Shown one piece after another: positions 9,915 through 17,852 of a DNA stretch of 64,000 nucleotides. Below the pieces are notes generated by a model. That model saw nothing but the letters and a program-made list of their open reading frames with translations. It was not told where the DNA came from and did not search any database. Both the position numbers and the translations under genes were made by a program. Each line of letters starts with the position of its first letter. Position 1 is the first letter of the stretch. Where the stretch lies: contig NZ_UFQC01000023.1 in the NCBI RefSeq assembly GCF_900496975.1, positions 1-64,000 on the forward strand, given 5' to 3'. This DNA is from Achromobacter veterisilvae (GTDB lineage Bacteria; Pseudomonadota; Gammaproteobacteria; Burkholderiales; Burkholderiaceae_B).

Positions 9915-11153
9915 ATGACCTCCGTTTCGACCCATGCGCCCACGCGGGCGCCGATCATGCAGAACGATTCGGCCTGGCGCATCGAGCGCATCCAGGCGCG
10001 GATCGTCGATATCCCGACCATCCGGCCCCACAAGTTTTCCTTCGGCGCGATCAACCGGCAGAGTCCGGTCATCGTGCAGCTCTGGCTGGCCAACGGCGCC
10101 TGCGGTTTCGGCGAGGCGGCCACCATCGGCGGGCCTTCGTGGAACGAAGAATCGCCCGAGACCATCCTGCACGCGATCCAGGAGTATCTGGCTCCCGCCG
10201 CGACGGGCGGCGACGCCCGCAAGTTCTGCGAGCACTTCGCGCGCTTCGAGGCCGTCTGTAAGGGCAATATGTTCGCCAAGAGCGCCGTGGAAATGGCGCT
10301 CGTGGACGCGGTGGCGCGCAGCCTGGACGTGCCCGCGTGGCAACTGCTGGGCGGCAAGCGGATTCAAAGCCTGCCCCTGGCATGGACGCTGGCCAGCGGC
10401 GATTCGCGGCTCGACCTGGAAGAGGCCGAAAAAATGCTCCAGTCGCGCCGCCACCGCTTGTTCAAGCTCAAGATCGGCGCGCGCAGCCCGGCCGACGACG
10501 TCGAGCACGTGGAGCGCATCGCGCGCGGCCTGGACGGCCGCGCCACCATGACGGTGGACGTGAACCAGGCGTGGGACGGCAACACCGCGCGCCGCTTCCT
10601 GCCCAGGCTGGTGGACGCCGGCGTGACGCTGATCGAGCAGCCCGTCGCCAAATGGAACGTGCAGGCCCTGCGCGAAGCCACGCAGGCGCTGGGAGACACC
10701 GCCCTGGTCATGGCCGACGAGAGCCTGTGCTCGCCGCAGGATGCGTTCCAACTGGCGTCCCAACGCGCGTGCCACGTGTTTTCGCTCAAGGTCGCCAAGC
10801 ACGGCGGCCTGCTGCGGACGCGCGAAGTCGCGGCGATCGCCGACGCGGCCGACATCGGCTGGTACGGCGGCACCATGCTGGAGACTTCGCTGGGCAGCGC
10901 CGCGTCCGCCCACGTCTTCGCCACGCTTTCGGACCGGCACCACGGCTGCGAACTGTTCGGTCCGCAACTGCTGGTCGACGACATCGTCGGGCAGCCGATG
11001 GAAGTGCGCGATTTTGAACTTCAACTGCCCGACGGGCCGGGTTTCGGCGTGGAGGTGGACGCAAAGCGTCTCGACCGCTACGACCGGGCCCGCCAGGGAT
11101 TGGCGCCGAAGACCGTCGACTTCGGCCGCAAGCCCGCGCAGTCCGGGAATTGA
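9915..11153 (+). CDS. catB: muconate cycloisomerase (mandelate racemase/muconate-lactonizing family)
   Basis: 412 aa enolase-superfamily protein. It would turn cis,cis-muconate into muconolactone in the beta-ketoadipate pathway. Seen: KLKIG (the K-x-K catalytic base motif), DVNQAW, IEQP and ADES (metal ligands), and SLKVAKHGG (second catalytic Lys). The start is uncertain: ATG 9915 or ATG 9957 (MQNDSAWRIERIQ); neither has a strong ribosome site. The catechol 1,2-dioxygenase gene follows, which supports CatB over the wider racemase family. No catC (muconolactone isomerase) follows in the window. Confidence 0.85.
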   Translation: MTSVSTHAPTRAPIMQNDSAWRIERIQARIVDIPTIRPHKFSFGAINRQSPVIVQLWLANGACGFGEAATIGGPSWNEESPETILHAIQEYLAPAATGGDARKFCEHFARFEAVCKGNMFAKSAVEMALVDAVARSLDVPAWQLLGGKRIQSLPLAWTLASGDSRLDLEEAEKMLQSRRHRLFKLKIGARSPADDVEHVERIARGLDGRATMTVDVNQAWDGNTARRFLPRLVDAGVTLIEQPVAKWNVQALREATQALGDTALVMADESLCSPQDAFQLASQRACHVFSLKVAKHGGLLRTREVAAIADAADIGWYGGTMLETSLGSAASAHVFATLSDRHHGCELFGPQLLVDDIVGQPMEVRDFELQLPDGPGFGVEVDAKRLDRYDRARQGLAPKTVDFGRKPAQSGN

Positions 11154-11193
11154 CCCGCCGCTTTCTCGCTTACTACACAAAAGGAGACGCATC

Positions 11194-12108
11194 ATGGCTG
11201 AATATACCCAGCAACAATTATTGGACCTGGTCAACAGTTCCCAGGTGAACCCCGGCAACGAACGGGTCAGGCAGATCTCGCAGCGCATCGTGTCGGACCT
11301 GTTTCGCGCGATCGACGACCTCGACATCAAGCCCGACGAGTTCTGGGCCGGCGTGAATTGGCTTGCCCGGCTGGGCGCCAGCGGCCAGATCGGCCTGATC
11401 ACCGCGGGCCTGGGGTTCGACCGCCTGATCGACATCCGCGAGGAAGAGGCCGACGAGGCCGCCAATCGGGCCGCGGGCACGCCGCGCGCGATCGAGGGGC
11501 CGCTCTACATCGCGGGCGCGCCGCTGTCCGAGGGACAGGCGCGGCTGGACGAGGATCCGCCTCGCGGCGAGGTCCTGGTCATGGAAGGCCAAGTGCGCGA
11601 CACGGACGGCAATCCCGTCGCCGGCGCGCTCCTGGACGTCTGGCACGCCAATGAACTGGGCCGCTATTCGCACTTCGATCCCGACCAGGAGGACTATCAC
11701 CTGCGCCGCAAGATCCGGACGGACGCGCAGGGCCGCTACCGCTTCCGCAGCTTCATTCCCCCGGGCTATGCGATTCCGCCCGCCAGCCCGACTTCCGAAC
11801 TGTTCGAAGCCCTGGGCCGCCACGGCAACCGTCCGGCCCACATCCATTTCCTGGTGGCCGCCGAGAATCTGCGCACGCTGACGACCCAGGTCAACATCCC
11901 GGGCGATACCTTCCTGGACGACGATTTCGCCTTCGCTACCCGCGACGGGCTGGTCGTCGAATTGCAGCCGGGCACGCCGCCCGCCGGCTACGAGAGCCTG
12001 GGCGTGAACGCGCCGTTCACGCGCGTCTGTTTCGACTTCGTGATGCAGCCGGCGCTGGACGCGGACGAGGCCCGGCCGGAAGCCCGGATGGACCGCGTCG
12101 CCGCCTAG
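11194..12108 (+). CDS. catA: catechol 1,2-dioxygenase
   Basis: 304 aa non-haem Fe(III) intradiol dioxygenase that opens catechol to cis,cis-muconate. The N-terminal helical dimerisation domain (1-100) is typical of catechol-type enzymes. The four iron ligands are Tyr158 (GRYSHF), Tyr192 (PPGYAIPP), His216 and His218 (RPAHIHF). ATG 11194 is preceded by AAGGAG. It lies 40 bases after catB and its product is CatB's substrate. Confidence 0.93.
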   Translation: MAEYTQQQLLDLVNSSQVNPGNERVRQISQRIVSDLFRAIDDLDIKPDEFWAGVNWLARLGASGQIGLITAGLGFDRLIDIREEEADEAANRAAGTPRAIEGPLYIAGAPLSEGQARLDEDPPRGEVLVMEGQVRDTDGNPVAGALLDVWHANELGRYSHFDPDQEDYHLRRKIRTDAQGRYRFRSFIPPGYAIPPASPTSELFEALGRHGNRPAHIHFLVAAENLRTLTTQVNIPGDTFLDDDFAFATRDGLVVELQPGTPPAGYESLGVNAPFTRVCFDFVMQPALDADEARPEARMDRVAA

Positions 12109-12201
12109 ATCCCGGCGGCGCCATTGTCCGGCGCCGCCTTCGCCCCATTCAAAAAATACCCGGCGCGGCGCCGATACCGCCGCGCCATGGAGACAAGCAA
12201 G

Positions 12202-13548
12202 ATGAGCACTTCCTCCAGTTGGTCGATTCCGACGCTGATCGACCAGGAGCGCCTTGGCGCGTTCCAGTGGCGCGTCCTGATCCTGTGTTTCATGATCGCG
12301 CTGTTCGACGGATTCGACACGCAGGCGATCGCCTTCACGGGACCGGCCATCCTGGCCGCATTCAACCTGCAGGCGGGCGCGCTCGCGCCCATCCTGACGG
12401 CGGGCATCGTCGGCATGACGGTGGGCGCCATGACCCTGGGCCTGATCGGCGACCGCATCGGCCGCCGGCCCGCGATCATGATCGGCCTGGCCCTGTTCGG
12501 CCTGTCCACGCTGGCCACGGCCTGGGCGACCGACACCACCCACATCCTGGTGCTGCGCTTCATCGCGGGCCTGGGCATGGGCGGCTGCACCCCGGTCCTG
12601 CTGGCCCTGGCCGCGGAATACGGTCCGGCCCGCCTGCGCGGCGCCATCATGACGGGCGTCCTGCTGGGCTTGCCGGCCGGCGCCATGCTGGGTGGATTGC
12701 TGGCCGCCAGGATGCTGCCGGTCATCGGCTGGGAAGGCATCTTCGTGGTGGGCGGCCTGGCGCCGCTGGCCCTGCTGGCGGTCACCGCGCTGATACTGCC
12801 CGAGTCGCTGTATTTCAAGGCCACCCGCCGCGATCCCGACAGCCAGCGCTACATCGCGCGCGTCCTCTCCCTGATCTCCCGCCGCAAGCTGGAGGCCGAC
12901 GCGCGCTTCACCGTGCCGGAAGAATCGGTCGCCAAGGCCAGCGTCAAGGCGCTGTTCTCGGGCGGGCATGGCGGCAAGACCGTGGCCATCTGGTCGGTGT
13001 ACCTGTTGAACTGGGTCGCGTGGTTCATGCTGCTGTCGTGGCTGCCCACGGTGTTGAAGGCCGCCGGCCTGCCCGCCGCGCAGGCGCCGATGGGGACCGT
13101 GATCGTCAACGCCGTCTTCATCATCTGCGCGATTCCGCTGTCGTTCCTGCTGCCCCGCGTGAACACCCGGCGGCTGCTGGGCGCGATGTTCGCCCTGGGC
13201 ATCGCGGTGGCCATCGGCCTGAGCTACGCGGGCGACAACTGGACGCTGGTGTTCATCCTGGTCGGCGCCGCCGGCCTGGGCATCGGCGGGCAGCAGATCG
13301 CGCTGAACTACCTGATCGTGGGCGCCTATCCCACCGCCTTGCGCGCCACGGCCGCCGGCTGGGCCATCGGCATGGGACGCGCCGGCGCGATCGCGGGATC
13401 CGCCATCGGCGGCTCGTTCCTGGCATGGGGCGGCCCGTCGGGCTTCTTCCTGGCCCTGGCCGTGCCCCTGGCCGTCGCGGCGCTCGCGGTGCTCAGTATC
13501 AAGCTTTCCCACGCGCCTTCCAACGCGGCGCTGTCCGCCGCCCACTAA
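12202..13548 (+). CDS. MFS aromatic acid:H+ symporter (BenK/PcaK type)
   Basis: 448 aa inner-membrane transporter with about 12 predicted segments. DGFDTQAIAF in the first segment and GLIGDRIGRRPAIM between segments 2 and 3 match the aromatic acid:H+ symporter (AAHS) family. ATG 12202 has GGAGA at good spacing; ATG 12187 and 12124 are in frame upstream but less likely. It follows catA, so the cargo is probably benzoate or a related acid; the exact substrate cannot be read. Confidence 0.85.
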   Translation: MSTSSSWSIPTLIDQERLGAFQWRVLILCFMIALFDGFDTQAIAFTGPAILAAFNLQAGALAPILTAGIVGMTVGAMTLGLIGDRIGRRPAIMIGLALFGLSTLATAWATDTTHILVLRFIAGLGMGGCTPVLLALAAEYGPARLRGAIMTGVLLGLPAGAMLGGLLAARMLPVIGWEGIFVVGGLAPLALLAVTALILPESLYFKATRRDPDSQRYIARVLSLISRRKLEADARFTVPEESVAKASVKALFSGGHGGKTVAIWSVYLLNWVAWFMLLSWLPTVLKAAGLPAAQAPMGTVIVNAVFIICAIPLSFLLPRVNTRRLLGAMFALGIAVAIGLSYAGDNWTLVFILVGAAGLGIGGQQIALNYLIVGAYPTALRATAAGWAIGMGRAGAIAGSAIGGSFLAWGGPSGFFLALAVPLAVAALAVLSIKLSHAPSNAALSAAH

Positions 13549-13551
13549 CCC

Positions 13552-14358
13552 ATGACGAGTCGCCATTCCATGTTTACGCATCAACGCTTCGAGGGGCAGG
13601 TGGCCCTGGTCACGGGCGCCGCCCAGGGCGTGGGCCGGGCCACGGCCCTGCGCCTGGCCGCCGAGGGCGCGCAGGTCGTCGTCGTGGACCGCGCCGAGGT
13701 CCAGGGCGTCGCCGTGGCCGAAGAGATCCGCGCCGCCGGCGGGCGCGCCCGCTTTGTCCAGGCCGACCTGGAAACGCACGAAGGCGCGCAGTCCATGGTC
13801 CAGTCCGCCCTGGAGATCAACGGCCGCATCGACGTGTCCGTGCACAACGTGGGCGGCACCATCTGGGCCAAGCCGTTCTGGGAATACACGCCGGAACAGA
13901 TGCAGCGCGAGGTCAACCGCTCGCTGTGGCCCACGCTGTGGTCCTGCCGCGCCGTCATTCCGGTGATGCGCGCGCAGGGCGCCGGGGCCATCGTCAATGT
14001 GGGCTCCAACGCCACGCGCGGGATCTACCGGGTGCCGTATTCCGCGTCCAAGGGCGGCGTGCACGCGGCAACCGTCTGCATGGCGCTGGAGCTCGCGAAA
14101 TCGGGCGTGCGGGTGAATTGCGTGTCGCCGGGCGCCCTGGACAACGGCGTGCGCGCCATTCCCCGCAACGCCGAGCCGCCGTCCGAGCAGGAGACCGCCT
14201 GGATGAAGGAGATGTACGTCTCCTGCCTGAAGGACACGCCGCAGGACCGGCTGGGCCAGGCCGACGAGGTGGCCGCGGCGATCTGCTTCATGGCCGCGCC
14301 CGAGGCGTCGTACATCACCGGCCAGATTATGTACGTGGCGGGCGGGGATATCGGCTGA
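13552..14358 (+). CDS. benD: SDR dehydrogenase, BenD-like (benzoate cis-diol dehydrogenase)
   Basis: 268 aa short-chain dehydrogenase. TGAAQGVG is the NAD-binding motif and YSASK holds the catalytic Tyr and Lys. NVGGTIWAKPFWEYTPEQ and ATRGIYRVPYSASKGG closely resemble BenD, which oxidises 1,6-dihydroxycyclohexa-2,4-diene-1-carboxylate to catechol, the substrate of CatA next door. It lies 3 bases after the transporter gene. The ring-hydroxylating oxygenase benABC that would supply the diol is not in the window. Start may instead be ATG 13570. Confidence 0.75.
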   Translation: MTSRHSMFTHQRFEGQVALVTGAAQGVGRATALRLAAEGAQVVVVDRAEVQGVAVAEEIRAAGGRARFVQADLETHEGAQSMVQSALEINGRIDVSVHNVGGTIWAKPFWEYTPEQMQREVNRSLWPTLWSCRAVIPVMRAQGAGAIVNVGSNATRGIYRVPYSASKGGVHAATVCMALELAKSGVRVNCVSPGALDNGVRAIPRNAEPPSEQETAWMKEMYVSCLKDTPQDRLGQADEVAAAICFMAAPEASYITGQIMYVAGGDIG

Positions 14359-14384
14359 GCCCCGCGGCCGGGGCGGCGCGGCGG

Positions 14385-14777
14385 TCAGCCGTGCTGGTGG
14401 CGGTATTCCTGCGTCGCCCCGCCGTATCCGTACGCCGCCGCGCGCGCGTCGATCACGTGCACGTACGAGCACTCGTGCAGTTCGCCCAGGATGTCCTGGA
14501 AGGCCGCGTAGACGTCCTTGATGAAGCGCGCCTTCTCGGCCTTGGTGTTGGTTTCGTCGGTGACGCTGATGTCCAGGTGGAAGGCGTTCCTGCCCTGTTC
14601 GGACAGCGGCCGGCCGCCGATGAACCAGAGGTCGTGGGGAATGTGCTGCAGCGTGATCGCGATGACGGGCAGTTTCTTGCCCAGCACGGATTGGGTCAGC
14701 CCGGCGGCGGCGTCCACCACGCGGCGGTCGCGGGCGGCGTCGGGATGGCCGGAAAGGTGGATCACGATGTGGGGCAT
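14385..14777 (-). CDS. tautomerase-superfamily protein
   Basis: 130 aa. The chain begins MPHIVIHLSG, so Pro becomes the N-terminal catalytic residue, the hallmark of the 4-oxalocrotonate tautomerase superfamily. At about twice the 4-OT length it resembles the fused-subunit or MSAD/cis-CaaD-size members, with SVTDETNTKAEKARFI resembling the second beta-alpha unit. It points toward benD and diverges from a LysR gene 108 bases away. A role on aromatic ring-cleavage products is plausible; the reaction is not known. Confidence 0.75.
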   Translation of the reverse strand: MPHIVIHLSGHPDAARDRRVVDAAAGLTQSVLGKKLPVIAITLQHIPHDLWFIGGRPLSEQGRNAFHLDISVTDETNTKAEKARFIKDVYAAFQDILGELHECSYVHVIDARAAAYGYGGATQEYRHQHG

Positions 14778-14825
14778 GGCGGAACTCCTGTCGGTGAGGG
14801 GAATGGAGCCAGTCTAGGCGCCGCA

Positions 14826-14854
14826 TTGACATCGGAAAAGCGGGAAATTACGAT
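14826..14854 (+). promoter_or_regulatory. sigma-70-like promoter for the LysR gene at 14886
   Basis: TTGACA (14826-14831), 17-bp spacer, TACGAT (14849-14854). Just after it, ATCCA (14858-14862) and TGGAT (14876-14880) form an inverted repeat across the expected transcription start, a possible site for autorepression. Confidence 0.55.
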
Positions 14855-14885
14855 TTCATCCATCGAAGAAACCGTTGGATAAGCC

Positions 14886-15749
14886 ATGTCCGGATTCGAC
14901 CTCGACCAATTGCGCACCCTGGTCGCCGTGCTCGATGCCGGCAGCTTGACGGCCGCCGCGCCGAGAGTGTTCCTGTCGCAGTCTTCGGTCAGCGAGCAGA
15001 TGCGCAAGCTCGAGGAGCGCGCCGGGCAGCCCCTGCTGGTGCGCGGCAAGGGCGGCGTGGCCCCGACGCCGGCGGGGGAACGCCTGCTGGCCCACGCGCG
15101 CGCCATCCTGGCGCTGAGCGACGAGGCCTACCGCGACCTGCGCGGCGTGGCGCTGCGCGGCGAACTGCGCCTGTGCGTCACGGATTACTTCCGCCCCGGC
15201 GACGTGGCGCGCCTGTTGCGCAGGCTGAACGAGCAATATCCGCAAGTGCGCCTGCACGTCACCATCATGAAGAGCGGCGCGATCGAGGCGGCCTACGAGC
15301 GCGGCGAAATCGACGTCGGGATTTCGATGTCCATCCAGGAACGCGGCGCCGCGCGGGGCCGCGCCCAGGGCGCGCTGCTGCGGCGCGAACCGCTCTTGTG
15401 GATGGCGGCCGACGGGCGGGCGGCGGCATCGGGCGAGGAATTGCCGCTGCTGGTGCTGCCGGAAACCTGCGCGCTGCGGCAATTCGTCGAGCGCCTGCTG
15501 TCGCGCCGCGGCATCCCGTATTCGGTGGCCCACGTGGCCTCCGGCGTGGCGGGGCTGCAACTGGCGGTGGCGGCGGGGCTGGGCGTGGCCTGCCTGAACG
15601 AGTCCTCCCTGGCGCCGGGCATTGCGCGCCTGCGCGCGCCTGGCCTGCCGGCCTTGCCGGCGGTGGAGTTCCGCCTACTGCCCGCGCGGCCGGGCGAAAG
15701 CGAATTCGTCGGCCTGGCGCGCGAGGCCATCGTCAAGGCGATGGGCTAG
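14886..15749 (+). CDS. LysR-family transcriptional regulator
   Basis: 287 aa. N-terminal HTH (FDLDQLRTLVAVLDAGSLTA, then VFLSQSSVSEQMRKLEERAG) and a LysR effector domain. It is divergent from the tautomerase gene, the likely target. Its 3' end overlaps the next, convergent LysR gene by 17 bases. Effector unknown. Confidence 0.88.
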   Translation: MSGFDLDQLRTLVAVLDAGSLTAAAPRVFLSQSSVSEQMRKLEERAGQPLLVRGKGGVAPTPAGERLLAHARAILALSDEAYRDLRGVALRGELRLCVTDYFRPGDVARLLRRLNEQYPQVRLHVTIMKSGAIEAAYERGEIDVGISMSIQERGAARGRAQGALLRREPLLWMAADGRAAASGEELPLLVLPETCALRQFVERLLSRRGIPYSVAHVASGVAGLQLAVAAGLGVACLNESSLAPGIARLRAPGLPALPAVEFRLLPARPGESEFVGLAREAIVKAMG

Positions 15750-16674
15750 GGCCCGTTCCCAGCCAGTCCAGGAAATCGCGGCCCGGCCCGCTGTCGCGGA
15801 CGATCGCGCCTATCGGCAGGAACGAGCCGGGGGAGGCGATGTCCACGCGCTGGAAATGCCCGTGCTGCATGTACCAGCCGGCCAGGGTCCGCGGCACCAT
15901 CGCCAGGGCCTGCTGGGCCTGCATGACGGCGATGAGCAGCGGCATGGGAGGCGCGGCGCTGGCCAGCCTGCACAGGCGGGGAACGACGCCGGCGCGCTCG
16001 AAGAAGGTCTTGAAGACCGCGTGGATGGCCAATTCCGGCCGGGGTTCGATCCAGAGCTGCGAGGCGGCCTGCGCGGGCGTGGGCGAGCAGCCCGGCTCCA
16101 GCAGGGGATGGCCCGCGGCCGCCACGATCAGCGCTTCGTCCTGTTGCAGCGGCACGAATTCCAGGCCGGCCGGCACCGCGTCGGGCTGCCGGCACAGCAG
16201 CATGTCCAGGCCGCCGTTGGCGGCCTGCGGCAGCAGTTGTTCGCGGCTGCCTTCCACGATTTCCACTTGCAGTCCGGGCCGCGCGTTCATGTAGGCGGGC
16301 AGGCGTTCGGCCAGCAGGCCGCCGCTGGCCGCCGGAATGGCGCCCAGCCGCAGGTAGCCGGTGGCGCCCTGGCGCAGGGCGGCCACGGAGTCGGTGGAGG
16401 CGCGCAAGGTCGTCAGCATGCCCCGGGCGCATTCGGCCATGAGCTGGCCGCTGCGCGTGGCCCGCATGCCGCGCGCATGGCGTTCGAACAGGCGCACGCC
16501 CAGCAGGCCTTCGATATCGGCCAGCGCGTGAGTGGCCGCGGGCTGGCTCATGCCGACGTGGCTGGCCGCCTGCTGGATGCTGCCGAGGTCGGCGATGCCG
16601 GCGAGCAGTTGCAGGTGCCGCAGCCGGCCCTTGGCGAGCAGGCGGGCCAGCAGGGTGGCGGGGGCGACGTCCAT
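15733..16674 (-). CDS. LysR-family regulator of the Bug/M20 operon
   Basis: 313 aa from ATG 16674. A GTG at 16752 would extend the protein through a palindromic operator and the divergent promoter, so I reject it. HTH region RLRHLQLLAGIADLGSIQQ, then ASHVGMSQPAATHALADIEG; LysR effector domain follows. It diverges from a solute-binding protein and an M20 amidohydrolase, which it very likely controls through the site at 16691-16734. Confidence 0.87.
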   Translation of the reverse strand: MDVAPATLLARLLAKGRLRHLQLLAGIADLGSIQQAASHVGMSQPAATHALADIEGLLGVRLFERHARGMRATRSGQLMAECARGMLTTLRASTDSVAALRQGATGYLRLGAIPAASGGLLAERLPAYMNARPGLQVEIVEGSREQLLPQAANGGLDMLLCRQPDAVPAGLEFVPLQQDEALIVAAAGHPLLEPGCSPTPAQAASQLWIEPRPELAIHAVFKTFFERAGVVPRLCRLASAAPPMPLLIAVMQAQQALAMVPRTLAGWYMQHGHFQRVDIASPGSFLPIGAIVRDSGPGRDFLDWLGTGPSPSP

Positions 16675-16690
16675 GAGAGGTGGTTCGAGG

Positions 16691-16734
16691 TATTCAAAAT
16701 TTGAATATATAACCCCATTAATGTATTTGAAATA
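16691..16734. promoter_or_regulatory. paired LysR operator between regulator and Bug gene
   Basis: TATTCAAAATTTGAATA (16691-16707) is a perfect 8-1-8 palindrome containing the LysR box T-N11-A. A second palindrome, TATTTGAAATA (16724-16734), lies 16 bases downstream and overlaps the -35 of the Bug promoter. A strong recognition site plus a weaker activation site at the -35 is the classic LysR arrangement. Confidence 0.65.
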
Positions 16735-16755
16735 AGGATATGCCCTGGCCACAAT
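16727..16755 (+). promoter_or_regulatory. promoter of the Bug-M20 operon
   Basis: TTGAAA (16727-16732), 17-bp spacer, CACAAT (16750-16755). The -35 falls inside the second operator palindrome, which fits activation by the divergent LysR protein. Confidence 0.5.
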
Positions 16756-16802
16756 GCAGCGATTCCTTTCATTGCTTCCTTTCCCAAGGAGTGGCCCCGT
16801 CC

Positions 16803-17786
16803 ATGAAGTACCGCCTGCTGCATGCCCTCGTCTGCGCCGTGACCCTCGGCGCGTGTTCCCTGGCGGCCGCCCAGGGCGGATATCCGTCCCAGCCCGTGCG
16901 CCTCATCGTGCCCTTCGCGCCGGGCGGATCCACGGACGTACTGGCCCGCGCGGTGGCCGACGGCCTGCGCAAGGAACTGGGCCAGAGCGTGGTGGTGGAA
17001 AACCGCGCGGGCGCGGGCGGCCTGATCGGCACCGAGGCCGTGGCGCGGGCGCAGGCCGACGGCTACACGCTGGGCATGGCGACGGTCAGCACCATGGCCG
17101 TCAATCCGCTGCTGTACGGCACCCAGCGGGTCGATCCGGCGACGCAATTGAAACCGGTGGCGCCGGTGGCGACGGTGCCGGTCGTGTGGATGGTGAACCC
17201 GGCGTTCCCGGCGCAGGACTTCGCGCAATTCCTGGCCGAACTCCGCGCGCATCCCGGCAAGTATTCCTACGGCTCGCCGGGCGTGGGCTCGCTGGGGCAC
17301 CTGAACCTGGCGGCCATGAACGCCGACCTGAAAGTGGACGTGCTGCACGTGCCGTACCGAGGCATGGGGCCGGCGCTGACCGCGGCGGTGGGCGGGGAGG
17401 TGCAGGTGCAGCAGGACCAGTACGCGTCGGCGCAATCGCTGATCAAGGCCGGCAAGCTGCGCGCGATCGCCGTGTCCGCGCCCGGGCGGCTGGAGGGCAT
17501 GCCGGAACTGCCCACCCTGGCGGAGCTGGGTTATCCGCAGTTGAACGCGCTGGGCCAGACCTGGTTCGGCCTGGTCGCGCCGGCGGGCACGCCCGACGCC
17601 GTAGTGCTGCGCCTGAACCAGGCCGTGGACCGCGCGCTGGCCGACCCCGCGCTGGTGCGGCGCCTGGCGGCCCTGGGCGCGCAGCCGGATTCGGGCACGC
17701 CGCAGGCATTCGCCGAGCGCATCGCCCGGACGCTGGCCGCCAACCGGAAAATCATTGAAACTGCCGGGATCAAGCTCGACGAGTAA
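16803..17786 (+). CDS. Bug/TctC-family periplasmic solute-binding protein
   Basis: 327 aa from ATG 16803 (AAGGAG upstream). Signal peptide about residues 1-23 (MKYRLLHALVCAVTLGACSLAAA), then YPSQPVRLIVPFAPGGSTDVLAR, the family hallmark that wraps a carboxylate ligand. Bug proteins are abundant in Bordetella and often lack TctAB membrane partners; none is seen here. The M20 hydrolase after it suggests that the ligand is an N-acyl or peptide-like carboxylate, which is inference. Confidence 0.9.
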   Translation: MKYRLLHALVCAVTLGACSLAAAQGGYPSQPVRLIVPFAPGGSTDVLARAVADGLRKELGQSVVVENRAGAGGLIGTEAVARAQADGYTLGMATVSTMAVNPLLYGTQRVDPATQLKPVAPVATVPVVWMVNPAFPAQDFAQFLAELRAHPGKYSYGSPGVGSLGHLNLAAMNADLKVDVLHVPYRGMGPALTAAVGGEVQVQQDQYASAQSLIKAGKLRAIAVSAPGRLEGMPELPTLAELGYPQLNALGQTWFGLVAPAGTPDAVVLRLNQAVDRALADPALVRRLAALGAQPDSGTPQAFAERIARTLAANRKIIETAGIKLDE

Positions 17787-17852
17787 GCGGCCTTTCCCGC
17801 CGGGCCGCCCCGAAGGAACCCGGCTCACACGACCCCTGCCACTGGAGAAACC

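Noticed and set aside
14385-14777. Tautomerase gene as catC
   Set aside because: Muconolactone isomerase is about 92-96 aa without an N-terminal catalytic Pro; this protein has the MPHIV start and 130 aa of the tautomerase superfamily.
12219-14882. 887-codon plus-strand frame across the MFS and SDR genes
   Set aside because: Low-complexity Arg/Gly/Pro-rich translation in the wrong frame; two real genes with full domain motifs occupy the region.
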